42,462 bases of DNA from Streptomyces sp. 549 (GTDB lineage: Bacteria > Actinomycetota > Actinomycetes > Streptomycetales > Streptomycetaceae). Shown here one piece after another: positions 32,605 to 40,299 of this stretch (position 1 is its first letter; the number at the start of each line of letters is the position of its first letter). The notes beneath the pieces are model-generated. The model had not been told where the DNA came from. It saw nothing but the letters and a program-made list of their open reading frames with translations, and made no database searches. The stretch lies in NCBI RefSeq assembly GCF_030124175.1, contig NZ_JASKMT010000037.1, positions 1-42,462 of the forward strand. Direction: 5' to 3'. A program made the translations under genes and the position numbers.

Positions 32605-34725
32605 ATGTCCTCCCCCGACAGCCCGGCCCCCGGCACCGCACCGGCCGCCCCGGCACCCCCCGCCCCGGACGTCTCGGCGCCGGACGTCGCGACGCCGGAC
32701 GTCTCGGCGCCGGACGTCTCGGCGCCGGACGTCTCGGCGCCGGACGTCTCGGCGCCGGACGTTGCCGACCCGGGCGGCGACGGCGACCGCTGGGTGACGG
32801 GCAGCCCGCTCACGGCGGACGACTGCGGCGCCCCGGAGGGGCCGATCGCGGAGCGCTGGGACCGGCGCCGGTTCGAGGCGAAGCTGGTCAACCCGGCCAA
32901 CCGCCGCCGCTACACGGTCATCGTGGTCGGCACCGGTCTGGCCGGCGGCGCCGCCGGTGCGACGCTCGCCGAGCAGGGCTACCGGGTGGTGCAGTTCTGC
33001 TACCAGGACTCGCCGCGCCGGGCCCACTCCATCGCCGCCCAGGGCGGCATCAACGCCGCCAAGAACTACCGCAACGACGGCGACTCGGTGCACCGCCTGT
33101 TCTACGACACCGTCAAGGGCGGCGACTTCCGCGCGCGGGAGTCCAACGTGCACCGCCTCGCCGAGGTGTCCGTGGAGATCATCGACCAGTGCGTGGCGCA
33201 GGGTGTGCCGTTCGCCCGCGAGTACGGCGGCCTGCTGGACACCCGCTCGTTCGGCGGTGTGCAGGTGTCCCGCACCTTCTACGCCCGCGGCCAGACCGGC
33301 CAGCAGCTCCTGCTGGGCGCCTACCAGTCGCTGTCGCGGCAGATCGCCGCCGGACGGGTGGAGATGCACGCCCGGACGGAGATGCTGGACCTGGTGGTGA
33401 TCGACGGCCGGGCCCGCGGCATCGTCGCCCGGGACCTGGTGACGGGCCGGATCGACACCTACTTCGCCGACGCGGTGGTGCTGGCCACCGGCGGCTACGG
33501 CAACGTCTTCCACCTGTCGACGAACGCCAAGAACTCCAACGCCACCGCGATCTGGCGGGCCCACCGGCGCGGCGCCCTGTTCGCGAACCCCTGCTTCACC
33601 CAGATCCACCCCACCTGCATCCCGCGGTCGGGCGACCACCAGGCGAAGCTGACGCTGATGAGCGAGTCGCTGCGCAACGACGGGCGCATCTGGGTGCCCG
33701 TGCGCGCCGGCGACGACCGGCCGCCGGGAGAGATCCCGGAGTCCGAGCGGGACTACTACCTGGAACGGCTCTACCCGGCCTTCGGCAACCTGGTGCCCCG
33801 GGACATCGCCTCCCGGGCCGCGAAGAACGTGTGCGACGAGGGCCGCGGCGTCGGCCCCACCGGCCAGGGCGTCTACCTGGACTTCGCCGACGCCGTCGAA
33901 CGGCTGGGCCGCGACGCGGTCGAGGAGAAGTACGGCAACCTCTTCGAGATGTACGAGCGGATCACCGCGGAGGACCCCTACGAGGTGCCGATGCGGATCT
34001 ACCCGGCGATCCACTACACGATGGGCGGCCTGTGGGTGGACTACGACCTGCAGACGACCGTGCCGGGCCTGTTCGCGATCGGCGAGGCGAACTTCTCCGA
34101 CCACGGCGCGAACCGGCTGGGTGCCTCGGCGCTCATGCAGGGCCTCGCCGACGGCTACTTCGTGCTGCCGGCCACGCTCGGCGACTACCTGGCCCGGCAC
34201 CCGCACGAGGACGTCGACGCCGAGCACCCGGCCGTGCACGAGGCGATGACCGAGGTCACCGACCGTCTGTACCGGCTGCTGTCCAACAACGGCGACCGCA
34301 CCGCGGACTCCTTCTCCCGCGAGCTGGGCGAGATCCTGTGGGAGGAGTGCGGCATGGCCCGCTCCGCGGAAGGGCTGCGCCGGGCCCTGGACCGCATTCC
34401 CAGGCTGCGGGAGGAGTTCTGGGAGCGCATCAGCGTGCCGGGCGGCGGCGAGCAGCTGAACCAGTCGCTGGAACGCGCCCACCGGGTCTCCGACCACCTG
34501 GAGCTGGCCGAGCTGATGTGCGTGGACGCGCTGCACCGGGCGGAGTCCTGCGGCGGCCACTTCCGCACCGAGAGCCAGACCGAGGACGGAGAGGCCGAAC
34601 GCGACGACGAACGGTTCTCCTACGTCGCCGCCTGGGAGCACACCGGCGTCGGTGAACCTCCGGTGCTGCACCGCGAGGACCTGCACTTCGAGTACGTACA
34701 CCCCACCCAGCGGAGCTACTCATGA
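32605..34725 (+). CDS. sdhA: Succinate dehydrogenase flavoprotein subunit with a repeat-bearing N-terminus
   Basis: The 706-aa SdhA oxidises succinate to fumarate. VIVVGTGLAGGAAGATLAEQ is the FAD motif. His141 in RRAHSIAAQGGIN is the covalent FAD attachment residue. FTQIHPTCIP, GRGVGPTGQGVYLDFAD, IHYTMGGLWVDYD and DHGANRLGASALM complete the active site and FAD pocket. It ends in the expected FEYVHPTQRSYS. The catalytic body starts near residue 75 (GPIAERWDRRRFEAKLVNPA). The first ~65 residues are an unusual Ala/Pro/Asp/Val extension with seven PDV pentapeptides, and homologues of about 640-660 aa lack it. The ATG is 1 bp after sdhC with no clear ribosome site. Confidence 0.94.
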   Translation: MSSPDSPAPGTAPAAPAPPAPDVSAPDVATPDVSAPDVSAPDVSAPDVSAPDVADPGGDGDRWVTGSPLTADDCGAPEGPIAERWDRRRFEAKLVNPANRRRYTVIVVGTGLAGGAAGATLAEQGYRVVQFCYQDSPRRAHSIAAQGGINAAKNYRNDGDSVHRLFYDTVKGGDFRARESNVHRLAEVSVEIIDQCVAQGVPFAREYGGLLDTRSFGGVQVSRTFYARGQTGQQLLLGAYQSLSRQIAAGRVEMHARTEMLDLVVIDGRARGIVARDLVTGRIDTYFADAVVLATGGYGNVFHLSTNAKNSNATAIWRAHRRGALFANPCFTQIHPTCIPRSGDHQAKLTLMSESLRNDGRIWVPVRAGDDRPPGEIPESERDYYLERLYPAFGNLVPRDIASRAAKNVCDEGRGVGPTGQGVYLDFADAVERLGRDAVEEKYGNLFEMYERITAEDPYEVPMRIYPAIHYTMGGLWVDYDLQTTVPGLFAIGEANFSDHGANRLGASALMQGLADGYFVLPATLGDYLARHPHEDVDAEHPAVHEAMTEVTDRLYRLLSNNGDRTADSFSRELGEILWEECGMARSAEGLRRALDRIPRLREEFWERISVPGGGEQLNQSLERAHRVSDHLELAELMCVDALHRAESCGGHFRTESQTEDGEAERDDERFSYVAAWEHTGVGEPPVLHREDLHFEYVHPTQRSYS
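32665..32769. repeat. 15-bp in-frame tandem repeat in sdhA
   Basis: Seven 15-bp units encode PDVSA (with one PDVAT and a final PDVAD). Units 3 to 6 are identical at the DNA level, which points to recent expansion. The period is a multiple of 3, so copy-number change would not break the frame. Confidence 0.92.
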
Positions 34726-35465
34726 AGCTCACCCTGCGCATCTGGCGGCAGACCGGCCCCGACGAGCCGGGCCGGATGACGCCCTACGAGGTCGACGGCA
34801 TCTCCCCCGACATGTCGTTCCTGGAGATGCTGGACACCCTCAACGAGCAGCTGACACTGCGGGGCGAGGAACCGGTCGCCTTCGACCACGACTGCCGCGA
34901 GGGCATCTGCGGCGCCTGCGGCATGGTGATCAACGGAGACGCGCACGGTCCGGAGCGGACCACCACCTGCCAGTTGCACATGCGGCACTTCACCGACGGC
35001 GAGACGGTCGACGTGGAGCCGTGGCGGGCCGGCGCGTTCCCCGTGGTGCGGGACCTGGTGGTCGACCGGTCGGCGCTGGACCGGATCATCGGCTCGGGCG
35101 GCTACATCACCGCGCCGACGGGCAGCGCGCCCGACGCGCACGCCACCGCGGTGCCCAAGCAGGCGGCCGACACCGCGTTCCAGAACGCCGAGTGCATCGG
35201 CTGCGGTGCGTGTGTGGCCGCCTGCCCCAACGGCGCGGCGATGCTGTTCACCGCGGCCAAGGTCATGCACCTCAACGTGCTGCCGCAGGGCGCCCCGGAG
35301 CGCGAGAGCCGGGTGCTGGACATGGTGTCGGCGATGGACGACGAGGGGTTCGGCGGCTGCACCAACGTCGGGGAGTGCGCGGCGGCGTGCCCCAAGGGGA
35401 TCCCGTTCCAGTCGATCACCGCGATGAACCGGGAGTTCCTGCGCGCCAACCGCCGCCGTCCCTGA
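34722..35465 (+). CDS. sdhB: Succinate dehydrogenase iron-sulfur subunit
   Basis: The 247-aa protein has an N-terminal ferredoxin-like [2Fe-2S] domain (CREGICGACG, first Cys58, and the later TTTC) and a C-terminal domain with two Cys clusters for the [4Fe-4S] and [3Fe-4S] centres (CIGCGACVAACP, CTNVGECAAACPKGI). It links the SdhA flavin to the SdhC hemes. Its ATG overlaps the sdhA stop by 4 bases (ATGA), so it is translationally coupled. Its last 50 bases are antisense to the 3' end of the converging hydrolase gene. Confidence 0.95.
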   Translation: MKLTLRIWRQTGPDEPGRMTPYEVDGISPDMSFLEMLDTLNEQLTLRGEEPVAFDHDCREGICGACGMVINGDAHGPERTTTCQLHMRHFTDGETVDVEPWRAGAFPVVRDLVVDRSALDRIIGSGGYITAPTGSAPDAHATAVPKQAADTAFQNAECIGCGACVAACPNGAAMLFTAAKVMHLNVLPQGAPERESRVLDMVSAMDDEGFGGCTNVGECAAACPKGIPFQSITAMNREFLRANRRRP

Positions 35466-36276
35466 CCCGGCGCCAGGTCGCTCCCCGGCCGAGCACTTGG
35501 CTGAGCGGCAGCGGCAGCGGGTGACGCGTCCCCGTCCGGCCCGGGCGGACGCCGGCGCCACCGTCAGGGTCGCTGTCCGTGTCGCCGTGCGGACCACCGA
35601 CCGGACCGCTGTCCGGGCCGGTGGTCAGTGCTGCGGCGAGCGGGGCGGGCATCCGGGCCGGGTCGAGCAGGCCCCGGACCGCGGCGGCGGTGATCCGGTG
35701 CCAGTCGGTGGCAGAGCGCACCATCGCATGGTCACCGCCGGGCACGACCACCCCGCAGGCCGCGGACCCGGCAGCCCGCGCACGGGCGGCGAAGGCCCAC
35801 GTCTGCCGCGGGTCGGTGACGCGGTCGCGGTCACCGTGCACCAGAACCACGGTGCGGCCGGCGAGCTGGGTGACCGGTTCACCCGGCGGGCACCAGGGCG
35901 CGAGGCCCACCACTCCCGCGATGTGCGGGGCGTCGGCGACACGCAGTGCGGCCCGGGCGCCCATCGAGTGCCCGACCAGCACGACCGGCAGCGGCCCGCA
36001 CGCCTCGGCCAGTGCACGCAGCGCCGCACGGGCGTCCGCGGCGGGGTCCGCCCGTCCGCCGTTCCAGCCGCGGTGGCGGTAGCGGGCGGCGGCGATCACC
36101 AGGGACGGCACGGGGGCGGCACGGCCCAGCGCGCGGGCGAGCAGACCCAGACGACGGGCCGGCAGGTTCCATCGGGTCGGGGGCTCCAGCGCGTCGGCCC
36201 GACCGCCGTGCAGGAGCAGCACCGCGGCCTGCGAGGTGGCCGGGCGGACGCGGATGTCCAGCGGGACGTGCTGCAC
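35416..36276 (-). CDS. Alpha/beta hydrolase with an extended, probably non-functional tail
   Basis: A GTG start at 36276 with GGGAAGG upstream opens a 286-aa frame. Residues 1-230 are an alpha/beta hydrolase: VLLLHGGRADAL, nucleophile elbow VVLVGHSMGARAAL (Ser), VLVHGDRDRVTDPRQ (acidic residue) and VVPGGDHAMV (catalytic His). After about residue 232 the sequence turns Gly/Asp/Arg/Pro-rich without fold (TGPDSGPVGGPHGDTDSDPD) and runs 50 bp into the 3' end of sdhB on the opposite strand. The tail looks like read-through after loss of an earlier stop. The substrate is unknown. Confidence 0.83.
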   Translation of the reverse strand: MQHVPLDIRVRPATSQAAVLLLHGGRADALEPPTRWNLPARRLGLLARALGRAAPVPSLVIAAARYRHRGWNGGRADPAADARAALRALAEACGPLPVVLVGHSMGARAALRVADAPHIAGVVGLAPWCPPGEPVTQLAGRTVVLVHGDRDRVTDPRQTWAFAARARAAGSAACGVVVPGGDHAMVRSATDWHRITAAAVRGLLDPARMPAPLAAALTTGPDSGPVGGPHGDTDSDPDGGAGVRPGRTGTRHPLPLPLSQVLGRGATWRRVRDGGGWRAGTPGSSR

Positions 36277-36450
36277 GACGGGTGCCTTCCCTCGGCCGGC
36301 CCGGCAGGTGCCGGCCGGGAACGTGTGGGCCGCCGCCGACCTGACACGTGTGACGGCGGGACCGTTTGACGGTGGCGTGGTGGCGCGGTGATGTGTGGTC
36401 GCAGGCCGTGGACGGGCCCTCGCCGGGGCGCTTGCCCGCCTGAGGCGGGG

Positions 36451-36822
36451 TCAGTCCGCACCGGGGTGGCGCAGCAGCCCGGCCACCGAGAGCGCGCCCC
36501 AGGCGACGGACACGGCGACGGCCTTCCAGCGGTAACCGCGCGGCAGGGTCGCGGCCAGCAGCGCCGCGTCGCCGAAGTCGGCGGCGATGCGCAGCGACGC
36601 CGCCGCCCGCAGCGGGCCACCGGCGGGCGCGACGGCCATGGCGGCCCCGCAGGCGGCGTCCCGCCAGGCCAGCGGCCGGAGCGAGGTCGCCGTGTCGGGT
36701 GCCGTGCGGCCGGCTGCGTCGACCAGCCCGGAGGGCTTGGCGAGCAGCTGCGGGCGCAGGGTCACCGCCAGCCCGTACACGGCGGTGGCGGCTCCGACCG
36801 CGCGCAGCAGCTTGGTGTCCAC
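36451..36822 (-). CDS. Small conserved membrane protein (123 aa)
   Basis: GTG 36822 follows a clear AAGGAG. The protein begins VDTKLLRAVGAATAVYGLAV and has about four hydrophobic segments, with polar joins RPLAWRDAACGAAM and AASLRIAADFGDAALLA. I do not recognise a named family; similar short Streptomyces proteins are annotated as hypothetical integral membrane proteins. It shares the strand of the hydrolase (174 bp away) and the sigma factor, but wide gaps argue against a tight operon. Confidence 0.75.
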   Translation of the reverse strand: MDTKLLRAVGAATAVYGLAVTLRPQLLAKPSGLVDAAGRTAPDTATSLRPLAWRDAACGAAMAVAPAGGPLRAAASLRIAADFGDAALLAATLPRGYRWKAVAVSVAWGALSVAGLLRHPGAD

Positions 36823-36976
36823 GGTTTCTCCTTCGTGTGCCGGTGGCGCGGCCGCATCCTGCCGGGTGGCGTGGCGGCCCGTTCCCCTCCCTTTCCTCGC
36901 CCGCCGGTGCGGCGGATTCGCCCCGGCCGCACCGGGCGCGGGCGCTCCAATCACGGGTCGCCGGCCGGGGGCCCGG

Positions 36977-37960
36977 TCAGGATGCAGCGGGCAGCACCGA
37001 GGGCAGCCCGAAGCGGCTGAAGAGGTCCAGCTCGAAGAAGGCCACCACGTGGGAGACGCCGCTGCCCGAGAGCGTGAGGACGTGCAGGTTCCAGGGCGCG
37101 AAGCTGCCGTCCGCCTGGCGCATGTACATACCGAACGCGGGCTGGCCGTTGAGCGCGGCAGGCACCAGGCGCAGGTCGCCGGGCCCTGCGGGGCACTGGT
37201 TCTTGATGAGCAGGCCGATGTCCTCCGGCCCCCGGTACCAACCGGTGAAGGGTGGCATCTCCCAGACGGCGTCCTGGGTGAACAGCTGCACGATGGCGCT
37301 GATGTCCTTGTTCTCGAAGGCCGTGACGTAGCGGTCGAGCAGCTCCCGCTGGGCGGCGTCGGACGGCTCGGAGACGCTCTCCTCCGTCGGGGTGAGCTGC
37401 TTGAGCTGGGCGCGGGCCCGCTGCAGCGCGCTGTTCACCGAGGCGGTGGTGGTGTCCATCAGCTCCGCCACCTCGGCGGCCCGCCACTTCAGCACGTCCC
37501 GCAGCAGCAGCACCGCCCGCTGGCGCGGCGGCAGGTGCTGGAGGGCGGCGACGAACGCCAGCCGGATGCTCTCCTTGGAGGTGACGACGGCCGCCGGGTC
37601 GGCACCCGCGGCTCCGACCATCGCGTCAGGCACGGGCTCCAGCCACGGCACCTCGCCCTGCTCGACCAGCGTGTCCGAGGGGTCGGAGCTGGGCGCGCCA
37701 AGACCGGTGGGCAGGGGCCGGCGGCTGCGGCTCTCCAAGGCGTCGAGGCAGGTGTTGGTGGCGATGCGGTGCAGCCAGGTGCGCATCGAGGAGCGCCCCT
37801 CGAACCGGTCGTAGGCACGCCAGGCACGCAGGTACGTCTCCTGGACGAGGTCCTCGGCGTCGTGCACCGACCCCAGCATGCGGTAGCAGTGCGCCAGCAG
37901 TTCCCGCCGGAACGGGTCGGCCAGCCGCGGGAACTCCTCGTCGATCTGCTTCTGTGCCAT
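36977..37960 (-). CDS. ECF sigma factor with C-terminal SnoaL-like domain
   Basis: The 327-aa protein has sigma region 2 (FRRELLAHCYRMLGSVHDAE, DLVQETYLRAWRAYDRFEGR, MRTWLHRIATNTCLDALESR) and region 4 (FVAALQHLPPRQRAVLLLRD, VLKWRAAEVAELMDTTTASV). A SnoaL/NTF2-like domain follows from about residue 205 (LLDRYVTAFENKDISAIVQL, WEMPPFTGWYRGPED). This is the SigJ/SigX5-like class (TIGR02960-type), in which the fused domain regulates activity in place of a separate anti-sigma factor. No anti-sigma gene is adjacent. ATG 37960 has GGAAGG upstream. Its regulon is unknown. Confidence 0.9.
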   Translation of the reverse strand: MAQKQIDEEFPRLADPFRRELLAHCYRMLGSVHDAEDLVQETYLRAWRAYDRFEGRSSMRTWLHRIATNTCLDALESRSRRPLPTGLGAPSSDPSDTLVEQGEVPWLEPVPDAMVGAAGADPAAVVTSKESIRLAFVAALQHLPPRQRAVLLLRDVLKWRAAEVAELMDTTTASVNSALQRARAQLKQLTPTEESVSEPSDAAQRELLDRYVTAFENKDISAIVQLFTQDAVWEMPPFTGWYRGPEDIGLLIKNQCPAGPGDLRLVPAALNGQPAFGMYMRQADGSFAPWNLHVLTLSGSGVSHVVAFFELDLFSRFGLPSVLPAAS

Positions 37961-38201
37961 GGCTCTGCCCTTCCAGACCTCACACGCCGCCTCGGATGCC
38001 GCCATCCTCACACCGGGGTCTGACAACCCGCCGGAACCCGCCGAACTCGGGCGGTGGCCGGCCCTCGGGGGAGGCCGGCCCGTTCCGGCGGGAGCCGCTC
38101 GGGGCCGGCCTTCGAGGCTTCCAGCATGCCCCGTGCGGCGGCGGTCGGCCATCGGCGGAACCGGCTCCGCGTCCCGGTGGCGGTCGGGAGCCGAACCGGG
38201 C

Positions 38202-39314
38202 TCAGACGGCGGGCGGGTCCGGAACGAGGACCACCTTGCCGGTGACCGTGCCGGACTCCGCGAGGCGCATCGCCTCGGCCGCCCGGGAGAGCGGGAGCCG
38301 GGCCGCGACCTGCGGGACCAGCGCACCCTGCTCGACCAGCGCGAACACCCGCCCCAGGTCCTCCCGCAACCGCGCCCGGAACCTCGCCGGGCGGCGCCTG
38401 CCGGACCAGATGTTGTAGAAGTGGGTGCGCCGCCCGTTGGGCAGCACCCTCCACAGCAGCAGCCGGGCGACCAGTTTGAGCACCGGCAGTTTCGACGAGC
38501 CGGACACGTCCCTGGTGGACGCGGTTCCGTAGGCGACGAGGCTGCCACCGGGGGCCAGCAACCGGAACGAGTCGACGATGCCCTCGCCACCGACGTGGTC
38601 GAACACCGCGTCCACCCCGCCGGGCACCGACTCGCGGATGCGCTGCGAAAGTTGCGGATCGCGGTAGTCCAGCGGCTCGGCCCCCAGCCGCGCCACCGCC
38701 TCGTGGTGACGCGGGGACGCTGTGCCGATCACCCGCAGCCCGGCATGCCGGGCGAGCTGCACCAGCGTCGAGCCGACGCCGCCGTTCGCTCCGAGCACGA
38801 CCACGGTGCCGCCCGCCGGCACCCGCGCCACCCGGTGCAGCATCTGCCAGGCCGTCACCCCGTTGACCACGGCCGTCTCCGCCTCGGCCGAACCCACCGA
38901 CGCGGGCACCTCGACCAGGTCCGCCGCGTCGACCGCCACGTGACTCGCCCAGCCACCGGTCTTGGTCAGCGCCGCGGAACGCCGCCCCAGCAGCGCCGCG
39001 TCGACGCCCTCCCCCACCGCGGCCACCGCTCCGACCAGGTCGTAGCCGGGCACGAAGGGGAACGGCGGCTGGTCGAAGTACTTGCCGCGGCGCATCTGCT
39101 GCTCCGCGAAGGACACCCCGGTCGCCTCCATCGCCAGCACCACCTGTCCCGCTCCCGGCACCGGCACCGGCCGACGCCGCACGCGCAGGCCCTCCGCCTC
39201 GACCACCCCGGGCAGCACCACCTCCGTGGCCGTACGTCCTTCGGCTACCTCCGCCTGCTCCCCCGCGGCGTCGCCACCGCTCGCCGGCTCCGCACTTCGC
39301 CCCGTACCAGTCAT
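38202..39314 (-). CDS. Quinone-oxidoreductase-like MDR family protein
   Basis: This medium-chain reductase lacks zinc ligands. VEAEGLRVRRRPVPVPGAGQ and FVPGYDLVGAVAAVGEGVD form the GroES-like domain. VVVLGANGGVGSTLVQLARH is the NADPH-binding loop. FDHVGGEGIVDSFRLLAPGG and GTVTGKVVLVPD close the fold. Such enzymes reduce quinones or enones with NADPH. ATG 39314 is chosen because GTGAGGG provides a ribosome site; GTG 39323 would include that site as codons and gives 373 aa. An AT-rich promoter/operator region lies just upstream (39331-39359). Confidence 0.88.
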   Translation of the reverse strand: MTGTGRSAEPASGGDAAGEQAEVAEGRTATEVVLPGVVEAEGLRVRRRPVPVPGAGQVVLAMEATGVSFAEQQMRRGKYFDQPPFPFVPGYDLVGAVAAVGEGVDAALLGRRSAALTKTGGWASHVAVDAADLVEVPASVGSAEAETAVVNGVTAWQMLHRVARVPAGGTVVVLGANGGVGSTLVQLARHAGLRVIGTASPRHHEAVARLGAEPLDYRDPQLSQRIRESVPGGVDAVFDHVGGEGIVDSFRLLAPGGSLVAYGTASTRDVSGSSKLPVLKLVARLLLWRVLPNGRRTHFYNIWSGRRRPARFRARLREDLGRVFALVEQGALVPQVAARLPLSRAAEAMRLAESGTVTGKVVLVPDPPAV

Positions 39315-39330
39315 GACCCTCACCTAGCTA

Positions 39331-39359
39331 CATATAGTCACTGTTGTTAGATGTTGTAA
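39331..39359 (-). promoter_or_regulatory. Candidate promoter of the MDR gene
   Basis: On the minus strand, TTACAA (39359-39354) and TATATG (39336-39331) are 17 nt apart, inside a conspicuously AT-rich patch. CTA-TATG-TAG and two CAACA units nearby could be repressor sites, but no regulator gene is adjacent. Confidence 0.45.
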
Positions 39360-39667
39360 CTTGCAGTCTGCTCACCCGGCAGGCCCTCGTCAAGCGGCAC
39401 CCCTGCCAGCCACCCCCGACCGGGCCCCCGGCCACCGGCCCGGCCAGGCACAGGCCTCGGACGACTTTCCCTGTATCCCCGCCACCAGAATTCACGCGAG
39501 TCCCCCACCTACTTCCGGGCCCAGCGACCCCCCGTTCGATCTCTGCTTTTCTCCTGCTTTCCTCTTGCCGGACTCTTGTTCACACCTTGCACATGACGGA
39601 CACCAATCGCCCTGGAAGTAAGGAGAATAGCAAACTCCCAGTTCAGAGCCCTGCTCAACAGACAAGA
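39360..39667. other. Non-coding region between MDR and SCO4225-family genes
   Basis: About 300 bp with no firm gene. From roughly 39500 onward the base composition becomes clearly AT-richer than the window average. An in-frame ATG at 39593 could extend the downstream protein by 53 residues, but the stretch is polar and low in coding bias. Confidence 0.45.
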
Positions 39668-39699
39668 AATCCATATGAGTACGAGTACCCATATGGATT
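39668..39699. promoter_or_regulatory. 32-bp nested palindrome upstream of SCO4225-family gene
   Basis: AATCCATATG (39668-39677) is perfectly inverted at 39690-39699 (CATATGGATT). Inside it, GTAC at 39679-39682 and 39685-39688 are also symmetric about the same centre. Only the A/C pair at 39678/39689 and the central GA break the symmetry. It lies 53 bp before ATG 39752 and is AT-rich. It looks like an operator or a stable mRNA hairpin. Confidence 0.65.
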
Positions 39700-39751
39700 G
39701 ACCGACCCTCCTGCCATGCTGTTCCCACGACCTCCCGAAAGGCAGAGAAAA

Positions 39752-40069
39752 ATGAGCGACAACAATCGAGTGCAGGGTTTCCTCTCCGCAGTGGCCGGCA
39801 ACTGGGTTTCACGCCTGTACCTGGCAGCGACGCTGGGCCTGCTGATCTGGGCGATGGCCGACCACGCGTTCGTGACGCACCAGGACGCCTCGTTCGCGGC
39901 CGTCGTACCCCTGCTCGCCACCGCGCCGACCAGCCTGCTCACCCTGCTGCTCCCGGAAGGCGCTCCGGCGGCGCTCTTCTTCGCGGTGATCGCCACGGCC
40001 GCCGTCGTCAACGCGGCGCTGCTCGGGGCGCTGACGCAGCGCCTCCTCGGCCGACCCGTGCGGGCCTGA
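39752..40069 (+). CDS. SCO4225-family membrane protein
   Basis: The 105-aa protein starts MSDNNRVQGFLSAVAGNWVS and has three hydrophobic spans (RLYLAATLGLLIWAMADHAF, FAAVVPLLATAPTSLLTLLL, AALFFAVIATAAVVNAALLG) and a short basic tail. This matches the Streptomyces SCO4225 membrane family, function unknown. GAAAGG precedes ATG 39752. The longer frame from 39593 is considered less likely. The stop codon lies in the first unit of a 14-nt direct repeat. Confidence 0.83.
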   Translation: MSDNNRVQGFLSAVAGNWVSRLYLAATLGLLIWAMADHAFVTHQDASFAAVVPLLATAPTSLLTLLLPEGAPAALFFAVIATAAVVNAALLGALTQRLLGRPVRA

Positions 40070-40106
40070 CCACCCCGTGCGGGCCTGGGTCACCCGTGCG
40101 GGCCTG
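40055..40106. repeat. 14-nt direct repeats over the SCO4225-family stop codon
   Basis: CCCGTGCGGGCCTG occurs exactly at 40055-40068, 40074-40087 and 40093-40106, a 19-nt period. Copy 1 carries the gene's stop codon (40067-40069). Confidence 0.88.
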
Positions 40107-40299
40107 ACCATCTCGTGCGGAACCCGACCTCGTACCAGCCTCGCCCCGGAGCCCGCAGCAGTCACCGCCCCCCGGTGGGGAGCGGCTGCGGCACCGGGGC
40201 CGCCGCATGCCCCGAGGTCCCACGCGGTATGCCGTTCCGCCGTCCGAGGAGCGCACGCACCGGCCCGCCCGGCGCCACACCGCCCGGCATACTCCGCCC

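Noticed and set aside
32410..34701. 763-aa minus-strand open frame
   Set aside because: Antisense shadow of sdhA. The low-complexity composition mirrors the SdhA codons.
39593..39751. In-frame 53-residue N-terminal extension of the SCO4225-family protein
   Set aside because: Polar, low coding bias and contains the palindrome. ATG 39752 has its own GAAAGG site and starts at the conserved region.
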